Virus record (IMG/VR): IMGVR_UViG_3300036770_002711 | Coordinates: 1-20,850 of that record | Length of the DNA: 20,850 nt | Direction: 5' to 3' (one strand) | Source: a virus | Shown here: positions 14,571 to 20,850 of the stretch, in pieces | Layout of the letters: each line of letters starts with the position of its first letter | Numbering within the stretch: position 1 is the stretch's first letter | The notes under the pieces: model-generated | What the model saw: only the letters and a program-made list of their open reading frames with translations | What the model was told of the DNA's origin: nothing | Database searches by the model: none | Translations under genes and position numbers: made by a program

Positions 14571-14844
14571 CGTCCGGAACATTTCACCGTCCGAATGTGT
14601 GTCTTTCAGACACACACACATTTCGGACGCTATGAAATTTTGTTCGATGGCGTTTTCGGACAACTCAGGACGCATTTTCGGACACATTTAGGACGCTAAA
14701 CATAACTTTAGGACGCTCAACTTCGGACGCTAAAACACCTAAAAATCAATTTCGGACGCTACCCGGACGCTTAACCCGTTTTTTGCCTACTTTTTAAGCA
14801 TTTCTTGATGCTTTGGCGGCAAACCCGGACGCACTTTCGGACGC
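14571..14844 (+). repeat. Array of CGGACGC-type repeats (iteron-like)
   Basis: The 316-base gap between the primase stop and the next gene holds about eleven copies of a TTTCGGACGCTAAA-like unit in one direction. GGAC cores start at 14625, 14658, 14668, 14680, 14691, 14711, 14725, 14755, 14765, 14827 and 14839, with many steps near 10-12 bases or multiples. Two copies at 14571 and 14588 are inverted. Two further copies lie inside the primase gene (cores 15575 and 15589). No gene is seen in the gap. Such arrays usually bind a replication initiator or a regulator. Confidence 0.75.
14588..14630. repeat. Long imperfect hairpin within the repeat array
   Basis: CGTCCGAATGTGTGTCT (14588-14604) pairs with AGACACAC...TTCGGACG across a short TTC loop, with a four- to five-base bulge caused by extra CA units. 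The arms end in inverted copies of the array unit. There is no T-tract after it on either side, so a classical terminator is unlikely. Confidence 0.6.
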
Positions 14845-16899
14845 CTAAAAACCTTCTTCGTTAATCGGCTTGATCCACACTAGATCGTTTCTCATGGCGG
14901 CAAACCCTAAATCGGTCAACCTATCCTTAATCTCCTTCCAACGCTTGCGTCTATCGCTATCCTCCACATCGCTTCCAAGCCTGGCATACACCTCATCCCG
15001 CCAACGCTCCAGCGTCACCACGCGATGGCGTTCTCCTTGCACGATCTGGTATTGCCCTTCCGTCTTAATGACATGGCGTAACGCTTCCCTGCCCATCGAC
15101 TGATGCTTACCCCTTCCTGCGTTGGGCTTTGCGCTTTGTGGCGGCTTAAATCCAACGCCATCGGGTAACTCACCCTCAAAGGGTTTGACCACTAACGTGC
15201 TAGCCTGGTCATCATCAAATCCAAGGTTTAGCTTGGCGGCAGACGTTGTGGGTTCATCAAAGTTCACCGTTTCCATGGAAAAGTGAATCTCCACACCGTC
15301 CTTGCCATCCTTTTGCTTGGTCACTTTAAGCGTGCCTGACATTTGATCGGTATGGCGGGTAATCTCAATCTGCGTATCCACAGCACCTAAAAAGCTAGAG
15401 TGACCGCGTAAACCTAGCGAGGCATCCTTGCCGCTATGGTGGACGACTAAAAGGGCTGCGCCCGTGGCTTCTTGCAGGCGTCCACAATTACTGATGAAAC
15501 TTCCCATGTCCTCGGACGCGTTCTCGTTGCCGCCGCCAAAGGCGCGGGCTAAGGTGTCAATAATGATCAATTTCGGACGCTGGATTTCGGACGCTCTGAT
15601 GGCGGCAATCAAATCAGCAAAGTCCTGATCCGATGACCTTAAATTAACCTGTGAACGAATGACGCCAACGGGAATATCCTTAAGTTCATACGCATGGCGT
15701 AAACCTGAAATCCTTGTGCCAATCCCGCCATGCCCTTCACCGGCGATATATAAAACTTCGCCCGCACTCTGCACTTCGTGCGCTAGCCACGAATCCCCAC
15801 TGGCGATCATGGCGGCTAAGTGCAACGCGATAAACGATTTGAACGTACCAGGCGGGCCGTACAGCGCCATAAACCCTTTCTCCGGCACAATCCTATCCAC
15901 CAACCACTTGACCGGCTCATCCTTGGCGTCACGCCACATCTCAACGCGGTAACGCTGCGCTTCCTGCGCCTCGATGACTTCGGCAAACGGTTCACGCTCA
16001 GGAATAACGGATTCCGGTTCCGTTTCTGCGCTCTCATCAATCACCAATCGCTGTGGCGGCGTAACTAGCTCAAAATCGTCAATCACGCTGGCTTCCGCCA
16101 CGCGTTTGGCGAACTCCTCAAACGTAAACCCGCGTCCAATAAACTCTTCAGCGTCATCACCAATCGCTGACTCGTCATCGGCTAAGTCCACCACCTTGAT
16201 CGCTTGCGCTACCCCTTGCAAGTCCCTGACAACGCGTTTGGCGTACTTCCAGCCAGGTCTGTCGTTATCGGGCAGCACAACAACCAATCGACCATGAAAC
16301 CATGGCGTTATGGCGGCAGGCCATTCGCTCGACCCCGCGTGCGCCGATATGGCGACCACATCGAACATGCCAACTAAAAACTCTGCGGCCTTTTCGCCCT
16401 CGGTCACAAATACCGGCGCCGTGGGCCTGGCAATCATGAGCGGTAAGCCAAATGGTATCGGCGTCCAGTTGCGGATCGTAGGCACCCGCTCGCCATTGAT
16501 CAGGTGATATTGGCGGTAAGTCTTGCCGCCACCTTCAACGTCATACCTTACTTTTTGCGCTGTAACTTCGCCGTTCTCATCGATGTAGTCCCACGCCATC
16601 ACTTCTTTCATCGTTGGCGGCACAATCGGTCTGATACCCGATAAAGGATCACGCGCAACTAGCGGGCGATTCCAGTTCAACGAATTAGGCAAGTGCGGTT
16701 TGATGGCGGCAAACACATCCTCCTGATCGCAACCGCCAAAGCACTTGAATAAAAACTTCTCACCGAGTTGCGTAATCGCAAGCGATGGATGCCGATCACC
16801 CTTGCCGTTGCCATGCCCAGGTACTGGGCAAGACGCAAGCCACCCCCTCTTGTAACGCTTGGCGTTACCAAGCGCTGCGGCTAATAGTTCTGCGTTCAT
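14845..16899 (-). CDS. Primase-helicase (zinc finger, Toprim-like, RecA-like ATPase)
   Basis: A 684-residue replication protein. The N-terminus has a CHC2-like zinc site (C24, H29, C53, C57) as in primases. Residues 160-240 form a Toprim-like part with VFVTEGEKAA (E167) and VVVLPDNDRPGWKYAKRV (D211, D213). Residues 330-540 are a RepA/AAA_25-type RecA ATPase: Walker A GPPGTFKS (348-355), Walker B LIIIDTLAR (445-448), and LLVVHHSGKD with LRGHSSFLGAVD. The C-terminal 130 residues look like a winged helix (ALRHVIKTEGQYQIV). It probably primes and unwinds DNA at the phage fork. The start ATG overlaps the preceding stop as ATGA. The stop is directly followed by the repeat array, and two array units lie within the gene. 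Confidence 0.9.
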   Translation of the reverse strand: MNAELLAAALGNAKRYKRGWLASCPVPGHGNGKGDRHPSLAITQLGEKFLFKCFGGCDQEDVFAAIKPHLPNSLNWNRPLVARDPLSGIRPIVPPTMKEVMAWDYIDENGEVTAQKVRYDVEGGGKTYRQYHLINGERVPTIRNWTPIPFGLPLMIARPTAPVFVTEGEKAAEFLVGMFDVVAISAHAGSSEWPAAITPWFHGRLVVVLPDNDRPGWKYAKRVVRDLQGVAQAIKVVDLADDESAIGDDAEEFIGRGFTFEEFAKRVAEASVIDDFELVTPPQRLVIDESAETEPESVIPEREPFAEVIEAQEAQRYRVEMWRDAKDEPVKWLVDRIVPEKGFMALYGPPGTFKSFIALHLAAMIASGDSWLAHEVQSAGEVLYIAGEGHGGIGTRISGLRHAYELKDIPVGVIRSQVNLRSSDQDFADLIAAIRASEIQRPKLIIIDTLARAFGGGNENASEDMGSFISNCGRLQEATGAALLVVHHSGKDASLGLRGHSSFLGAVDTQIEITRHTDQMSGTLKVTKQKDGKDGVEIHFSMETVNFDEPTTSAAKLNLGFDDDQASTLVVKPFEGELPDGVGFKPPQSAKPNAGRGKHQSMGREALRHVIKTEGQYQIVQGERHRVVTLERWRDEVYARLGSDVEDSDRRKRWKEIKDRLTDLGFAAMRNDLVWIKPINEEGF

Positions 16900-17552
16900 C
16901 TAGGCGCCGCCGGATTGCCTTGCAGCACAATGCCTTCGTGCTTTGGTCCTTTGAAGTCATGGCGGACAATGGACCCTGCTGAAATCTTTACGCGATTGGC
17001 GATTTGCTTGCCTGGCAATACATAAGACCCAATACCCATGATCACCGCCACGCCAATCACACAATCGCCGCACACTTCCGTATTCGGAAACATCGTTGTC
17101 CATCCGTGAATCACCGAGTCATGCCCAACCGTTGCATTGGTATTCATAAACACAAAATCGTTGATCCAGGCATCCGCCGTAACGATTACTTGCGGCGCTA
17201 AAACGCACCCCTCGCCAATCTTCGCGTAGGGCGATACCGTAGCTGTGCTGTGTATGTACGTCCCCCATCTTTCTTCGTTTTTAACAACAATGGCTTGCTT
17301 TGCATCGGGGTCCGCCACAGCCAACAGAAACTCAGCACCAGGAAACGCGCCCTCTCGGATGCTCTCCACCACGGGATACTTGGCGGCATAACGCTTATTG
17401 TTAAACGGTTGCGTTGAAACCACGCACACAATCTCGTGCGTTCCTTCTTCCTCGATGTAGCCGATCAATTCCTTAGCAAGCCCTCCTGAACCAAAGATAA
17501 CGTACTGGTTTTTGCGTTTTGCCTTTTGATACATATTGTGATCGCCGCTCAT
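16896..17552 (-). CDS. NeuD/PglD-type sugar acyltransferase
   Basis: A 218-residue protein with a Rossmann-like N-terminal domain (QYVIFGSGGLAKELIGYI) and a left-handed beta helix of hexapeptide repeats in the second half (ATVSPYAKIGEGCVLAPQVI, then TNATVGHDSVIHGWTTMFPN, CVIGVAVIMGIGSYV). H142-type GHDSVIH matches the catalytic histidine region of NeuD/PglD enzymes, which acetylate the amino group of UDP-4-amino sugars or sialic acid. The GNPA(A)P(R) ending is typical. The ATG overlaps the preceding stop as ATGA and the stop overlaps the primase start. Together with the DegT-like gene two genes upstream it suggests an amino-sugar pathway step. Confidence 0.85.
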   Translation of the reverse strand: MSGDHNMYQKAKRKNQYVIFGSGGLAKELIGYIEEEGTHEIVCVVSTQPFNNKRYAAKYPVVESIREGAFPGAEFLLAVADPDAKQAIVVKNEERWGTYIHSTATVSPYAKIGEGCVLAPQVIVTADAWINDFVFMNTNATVGHDSVIHGWTTMFPNTEVCGDCVIGVAVIMGIGSYVLPGKQIANRVKISAGSIVRHDFKGPKHEGIVLQGNPAAPR

Positions 17553-18028
17553 GTGTTCTTCTCCCGAAGCTTGGCTTCGATAGATTCCGCAAAATCCAAC
17601 ACGTTCTGATGTTCATAGCAAATGTGAAACTCCACAGCACTGCCACTCTTTGCTTTGTTGCATTTCCAGATTTCATCTGCGGTCAGCCCCACCCATTCTC
17701 GTTTTGGTGGTGCGGTGTACACAGGCTGTGGGTTGAACACTTTGTCTTGCGGCTTCTTGCGGAAATACACATGCCCGGTTCCAGTTGTGTGCATCCACGC
17801 TACCGGCTCTTGCTCCGGCTGCGCCAGCCTCTCGCGCAACAATGCCGCTGCTTCTGTGTTCTTCTCCTTTAGCTTGGCTTCAATGGCTCTTGCAAAAGTC
17901 GTATCAGTCCAATGCGCAGTCCAATCTCGGTTATGACGAACGCTGTTTATTTCCTCCTCCGTCAGCCCAACCCATTCACGGTCAGCACAGCAATGCCCGC
18001 ACCTTGGACACTCAAAGTCTTGATTCAT
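17549..18028 (-). CDS. Unknown protein with an internal duplication and zinc-ribbon-like start
   Basis: A 159-residue protein. The N-terminus CPRCGHCC is a possible metal site. REWVGLTEEEI (17-27) and REWVGLTADEI (110-120) are copies, as are FARAIEAKLKEKNT (45-58) and FAESIEAKLREKNT (146-159), so the N- and C-terminal parts of about 45 residues arose by duplication. Between them is EPVAWMHTTGTGHVYFRKKP ending in PVYTAPPKR, a module widespread in small phage proteins of unknown function. The overlaps with both neighbours are ATGA. It is inserted between the aminotransferase and acyltransferase genes. Function unknown. Confidence 0.75.
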   Translation of the reverse strand: MNQDFECPRCGHCCADREWVGLTEEEINSVRHNRDWTAHWTDTTFARAIEAKLKEKNTEAAALLRERLAQPEQEPVAWMHTTGTGHVYFRKKPQDKVFNPQPVYTAPPKREWVGLTADEIWKCNKAKSGSAVEFHICYEHQNVLDFAESIEAKLREKNT

Positions 18029-18666
18029 CGATCACCCCCAAACGCGTAAATTGGAAACTTGGATAGATCCGGGTAGCTCATCTCAATATCCTCCATCACC
18101 TTTGGCGAACCATCACGATCCCAAAATTGATTCATGAGCAATAAGCCACGCGCCGCCACATCCGGCATCATGTAAAAGTTCCAGCCGATCATGTCGAAAT
18201 AATCGTCGTGATAGGAACACTCTCGCCGCCCGCTAAAACGCGCACGCTTGAACCACAGCATGGCGGCATAGTCATCGGTAAGAATCGCACCGCCCTTGCC
18301 TAGCTTTAGGTGCTTATAAGGCCCGGTGAACGACACGCACATGTGCGAGCCTTTGATGTACATGTTGGAGGTAAACGAAAGCGCAGCATCCCAAACGCGC
18401 GTCGGTGCTAATTGATACGCGCCCTTAATCGTTCTTCCTTCAACCGGATAAAAGTCAACCTTCGCACCGGCATGAATCACTTCGCAAGGCACGCCTGGGT
18501 AAGTTCTTGCTGGTAACCTGATCGTTGTTCCCGCCACACGTTCATAGGTCAACGCTAAGAACAAAGCGTTGCAGCAGTTATCTACCGCCACACAGTATGG
18601 TGCGCCGGTATACTCGGCAACCTTTTCTTCAAACGATTCCGTGATTTTGTAAACGCCCTCTGCCAT
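18025..18666 (-). CDS. DegT/DnrJ/EryC1-type aminotransferase, short form
   Basis: A 213-residue PLP-dependent aminotransferase-like protein. Conserved parts are present in order: VAVDNCCNALFLAL near 27 (cofactor phosphate region), RTYPGVPCEVIHAGAKVDF, VWDAALS (D93, equivalent to the PLP ring aspartate), and VSFTGPYKHLKLGKGGAILT, where K118 fits the Schiff-base lysine (K-x-L-x-x-G-x-GG). The family is normally 360-400 residues; here the C-terminal small domain is missing although the gene ends in a clean ATGA overlap, so this is a short form, not an obvious frameshift. Such enzymes transfer an amino group to nucleotide-linked keto-sugars. AAGGGG precedes the ATG, and an intrinsic terminator lies just before it. 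Confidence 0.8.
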   Translation of the reverse strand: MAEGVYKITESFEEKVAEYTGAPYCVAVDNCCNALFLALTYERVAGTTIRLPARTYPGVPCEVIHAGAKVDFYPVEGRTIKGAYQLAPTRVWDAALSFTSNMYIKGSHMCVSFTGPYKHLKLGKGGAILTDDYAAMLWFKRARFSGRRECSYHDDYFDMIGWNFYMMPDVAARGLLLMNQFWDRDGSPKVMEDIEMSYPDLSKFPIYAFGGDR

Positions 18667-18684
18667 ATCATCCCCTTGAGAGTC

Positions 18685-18711
18685 AAAAAATCCCGGCCTA
18701 AAAAGACCGGG
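18685..18711 (-). terminator. Intrinsic terminator after the SSB-like gene
   Basis: On the minus strand CCCGGTC and GGCCGGG form a seven-pair stem (one G-T) with a TTTTTA loop, followed by ATTTTTT. The upstream side also has AAAA, so it could work in both directions. It lies 20 bases after the stop at 18732 and 18 bases before the aminotransferase start, leaving no room for a promoter between. Confidence 0.9.
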
Positions 18712-18731
18712 TTTTGTGAATAAGTTATTAC

Positions 18732-19268
18732 TTAAAACTCTTCACCTTTCGCAGGCGCAGCTGCCACAGGCTCAGGCGCAGCAACGGGCGCAGCACCCGC
18801 ATCATCCGATGGCCTTGGCGCCCAACCAGTGATGTTCCACTTGGGCTTGCGCGTGTTGCCCTTGCCAACCTTCATGGCCTCAGCGCCAACATACTCAATG
18901 ATCGGCAACTTGCCAGCGTTCGCATTGCGATCCTTGGCGGCTGCCGTGTAAAGCGCTTCCAGTCCCATGTTCGGCCCTGCGCCATTGCTTGACCATTCAA
19001 CCCAACCCATTTCGCGGCTGAAGAAACGCACAACAAACCCACGCTTATGCGCATCGCTTGGCTTCGGTCCTTGCCTGCCTAACTCTTGATCCGGTTGCCA
19101 ATCACGCACACCGGCTTCTAGCAATAACCAACCCGTTTGCACGTTATCAATGTCAAACAACATTTTTTTGAGTTGGATTTCCTGCCCCGTCTTATCGCTC
19201 CACATGTTCATCGATGGCGAGAAACGAATGTAGGGAAGACCTGATCCACCACCTGTAAGTCCTAGCAT
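18732..19268 (-). CDS. Putative single-stranded DNA-binding-like protein
   Basis: A 178-residue protein. A strand-rich body (GLPYIRFSPSMNMWSDKTGQ, then FDIDNVQTGWLLLEAGVRDW and KRGFVVRFFSREMGWVEWSS) is followed by a proline/alanine-rich linker (GAAPVAAPEPVAAAPAKGEE) ending in EEF. Acidic hydrophobic tips after a flexible tail are typical of SSB proteins. Proteins with this S.GLPYI+F / DI.N..TGW / HKRGF..R.FS pattern often lie beside RecB-like DUF2800 genes in phages, which supports a role in replication or recombination. The OB fold is not shown by the sequence itself. It has AGGAAAC before the ATG, and a strong terminator follows. Confidence 0.68.
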   Translation of the reverse strand: MLGLTGGGSGLPYIRFSPSMNMWSDKTGQEIQLKKMLFDIDNVQTGWLLLEAGVRDWQPDQELGRQGPKPSDAHKRGFVVRFFSREMGWVEWSSNGAGPNMGLEALYTAAAKDRNANAGKLPIIEYVGAEAMKVGKGNTRKPKWNITGWAPRPSDDAGAAPVAAPEPVAAAPAKGEEF

Positions 19269-19284
19269 GTCAAAGTTTCCTATT

Positions 19285-20355
19285 TCAAAGTGAGGTCAAA
19301 TTTGGCGCTGGTTTGCGCCCAAGTGTTAAGCCACTTGATTCAGCGGTGACCTTATCCGCGAATGCTTCGTAAACATCTGGAAATTTCTTCTCCAACTGCG
19401 CTGGCGTGATCGGTACTGTTTTCACGGCGCCTTTGTGCGCACTAAGCAATCCCGCCATCAGCTCATCGTTTTGCCATTTGCGCGTTGCACGCTTCGGTAC
19501 AAGCGTCCAATCTTGCAGCTCACGCCCTGCTTGCAGCGCGTTTGTAACGCGCTCTTTGATAGCCTCGATTGTGTGCAGCGCATCGTCTGCCACATTCATC
19601 ATGGCGTTCAACGCTTCATTGGTTGCTTCATCAATTTGCTTTGGCGTTACACCGGCAAAACTTTCCACTCTAGCAATTTTTGCAGGACACTTTGACCTAG
19701 CCGGACACCAGCGGCAATGCTCACCTTCATTGGTTGGCGGAAATGGTGCCAACGTATCGCGCAATGCCGGTTCAAACACATTGGCGGACCAGTCAATGAG
19801 TTCGGCTTTAGTCATAAACGCCAAACTGATCTGAGGCTCCTGTGTTGGCTGAATAATCGCAAGCGTAATGTTCTTCACGCTTGCCGGTGCCTTTTGCAGT
19901 GCGCCTAACGCGTAAATCTTAAGTTGCGGACCTTCAACATCCACCTTAATGCGACCAGTTTTAAGGTCTCCAACAACCAGGTCAACATCGTTAAAACAAA
20001 TAAGATCGGCAGTGCCATACACATCAGCGCCAGCGTAATTAGGAATCCTAAGACGTTCCTCGATGAGGCAAGCACTTTCCATGCGCTTTTCCAGTTCGCC
20101 CGCAAAGTCCGTATAGACCTCGGCCCAAGACGCCATCTCTTCGCTAATCTGAACACCTTCAAATTCCTTTCCAACAAATGTATGCGGTGCTGATCCTGTC
20201 AACATCACCGTTTCCGCCAATGCGTGTACCGCTGTTCCAACTTTTGCAGCGTCTCCTGCTTCGCGTGGCGGCACACCTCGTGAGAGTTTGATTGATGCCG
20301 GGCACGCTATCCATCGCTCGGCGGCTGATGGTGACCATTCTGAGTGTGCGTTCAT
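19285..20355 (-). CDS. DUF2800 RecB-like nuclease with cysteine cluster
   Basis: A 356-residue member of the DUF2800 (PD-(D/E)XK) nuclease family. WSPSAAERWIACPASIKLS at the start has C18, and GTAVHALAE has H44. GTADLICF (D117) and VGDLKTGR (D130, K132) form the catalytic core, followed by PQLKIYALGAL (Q-x3-Y). C214, C217 and C223 in CRWCPARSKCP, together with C18, match the Fe-S cluster layout of AddB and Cas4 nucleases. A helical C-terminal part follows. It probably processes DNA ends in phage recombination, together with the SSB-like protein after it. The start overlaps the HNH stop as ATGA. Confidence 0.9.
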   Translation of the reverse strand: MNAHSEWSPSAAERWIACPASIKLSRGVPPREAGDAAKVGTAVHALAETVMLTGSAPHTFVGKEFEGVQISEEMASWAEVYTDFAGELEKRMESACLIEERLRIPNYAGADVYGTADLICFNDVDLVVGDLKTGRIKVDVEGPQLKIYALGALQKAPASVKNITLAIIQPTQEPQISLAFMTKAELIDWSANVFEPALRDTLAPFPPTNEGEHCRWCPARSKCPAKIARVESFAGVTPKQIDEATNEALNAMMNVADDALHTIEAIKERVTNALQAGRELQDWTLVPKRATRKWQNDELMAGLLSAHKGAVKTVPITPAQLEKKFPDVYEAFADKVTAESSGLTLGRKPAPNLTSL

Positions 20356-20738
20356 GTCTTGTTCCTTTTCTGTTTAAGTTTTAATTTTTTGCGTGCTAGC
20401 TTGCGCTCTTCGTAATGCAAGATGCGATGGCAGTTTGAGCACACGGCGATGCACTTCTTAATTTCTTCAAACGCTTTCGCGATGGCACCATCTTTAACAA
20501 GTTGATTGACGCTGTACTTTGGCGGCGAACGATCAACATGGTGAAAGTCAATGACGGCTTCGTGTTGAATGCCACATCGTTCGCATGAAAGCGTAGACTT
20601 AAACACTTGCCACTTTTTGCGCAACAAGCGTCTTGATGCGAGCACTGCCTTGATTGTTTTTTCGCGGTTGTTTTCGTAATGACGCTTGGCGTAAATCTTT
20701 TGCTTGGTTGCTTTAACCTTCGGGTCTTTGTACGGCAA
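20352..20738 (-). CDS. HNH endonuclease
   Basis: A 128-residue HNH protein. MPYKDPKVKATKQKIYAKRH opens a basic N-terminal helix, the usual start of this type; the core has CERCG (C52, C55), IDFHHVDR (H66, H67) and CSNCHRILHYE (C100, C103, H104, H108), a zinc-bound beta-beta-alpha metal site. The start is TTG at 20738, preceded by GGAGG seven bases upstream; a longer reading to 20813 would overlap the previous gene by 100 bases. It is a small stand-alone nuclease, either homing-like or assisting packaging or recombination. Confidence 0.85.
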   Translation of the reverse strand: MPYKDPKVKATKQKIYAKRHYENNREKTIKAVLASRRLLRKKWQVFKSTLSCERCGIQHEAVIDFHHVDRSPPKYSVNQLVKDGAIAKAFEEIKKCIAVCSNCHRILHYEERKLARKKLKLKQKRNKT

Positions 20739-20850
20739 GCGTCTTCCTCCAGTACAACGTATTGGGCAGCCCCCAAGGGTCTTCCGGCTCGAACATTCTG
20801 AACCCTGTGGCAATCAACGCATTGGCTGATGCCACATTGTCTGTTGTATC
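20713..20850 (-). CDS. GNAT-like acetyltransferase, C-terminal end (partial)
   Basis: The last 45 codons of a gene that enters from the right edge and stops at 20713. It reads NVASANALIATGFRMFEPED then WGLPNTLYWRKTLAV. A helix with N..A..L...GF followed by a YW.K.L strand is the typical end of GNAT-fold acetyltransferases. Substrate unknown. It overlaps the HNH gene by 26 bases. Confidence 0.65.
   Translation of the reverse strand, partial: DTTDNVASANALIATGFRMFEPEDPWGLPNTLYWRKTLAVQRPEG

Noticed and set aside
14588-14630. Intrinsic terminator after the primase
   Set aside because: A long stem is present but no T-tract follows in either direction.
14571-14844. CRISPR array
   Set aside because: Units are only about 8-14 bases, spacing is 10-12 bases with no uniform spacers, and no cas genes are present; iteron-like repeats fit better.
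18025-18666. Frameshifted full-length DegT gene
   Set aside because: The frame ends in a clean ATGA overlap with the next gene, and I see no missing DegT C-terminal domain in the other frames of the following region, which encodes the duplicated protein.
20739-20813. N-terminal extension of the HNH protein
   Set aside because: It would overlap the GNAT-like gene by 100 bases in another frame; the TTG at 20738 has a GGAGG site and gives the usual MPYKDP-type start.
1-20850. Complete 7-deazaguanine biosynthesis set, tRNA genes, tyrosine integrase or lysis genes
   Set aside because: None was recognised in any frame of this window; they may lie outside it.

Overview
The window is a piece of a tailed double-stranded DNA phage genome (Caudoviricetes). 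Every supported gene lies on the minus strand, so transcription runs from high to low coordinates. Genes are packed head to tail with ATGA, GTGA, TTGA, TGATG or TAATG overlaps, leaving only two untranslated gaps of more than 300 bases. The portal, scaffold, major capsid protein and head-tail adaptor resemble those of short-tailed SU10-like phages, so a podovirus-type virion is the best guess. The host cannot be read from this sequence. Moderate GC content and pieces such as the EPVAWM/VYTAPP module suggest a phage of a proteobacterium, possibly aquatic, but that is only an inference. No tRNA, integrase of tyrosine type, lysis gene, polymerase or CRISPR array is visible.

Layout in the order of transcription. 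(1) 20850-18732: end of a GNAT-like gene, HNH endonuclease, DUF2800/RecB-like nuclease with a cysteine cluster, and a small protein with an SSB-like acidic tail; then a strong intrinsic terminator. (2) 18666-16896: a short DegT-type aminotransferase, a protein built from an internal duplication, and a NeuD/PglD-type acyltransferase, which looks like a sugar-modification set. (3) 16899-14845: primase-helicase with zinc finger, Toprim-like part and RecA-like ATPase. (4) 14844-14529: non-coding gap with about eleven same-direction CGGACGC-type repeats and a long hairpin, a candidate replication origin or regulator array. (5) 14528-10798: unknown protein, small terminase, a second gap with repeats and hairpins, a 27-residue membrane microprotein, a serine recombinase and the large terminase. 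(6) 10782-7841: winged-helix-like protein, three tiny proteins, a DpdA-type transglycosylase, a YhhQ/VUT-type preQ0 transporter and a GT2 glycosyltransferase. (7) 7797-1: five small proteins, portal, helical protein, scaffold, major capsid protein, terminator, small conserved protein, GT-A glycosyltransferase, adaptor and the start of a tail protein.

The most interesting system is the dpdA-yhhQ pair: it predicts that the phage imports a 7-deazaguanine base made outside or by the host and exchanges it for guanine in its own DNA, an anti-restriction strategy based on salvage, because no biosynthesis genes are seen here. Other notable signals are the CGGACGC array, a by-eye flip in strand preference of the word TGGCGGC close to that array, a serine recombinase translationally linked to the large terminase, and two terminators placed directly before start codons, which would tune expression downstream of abundant products.
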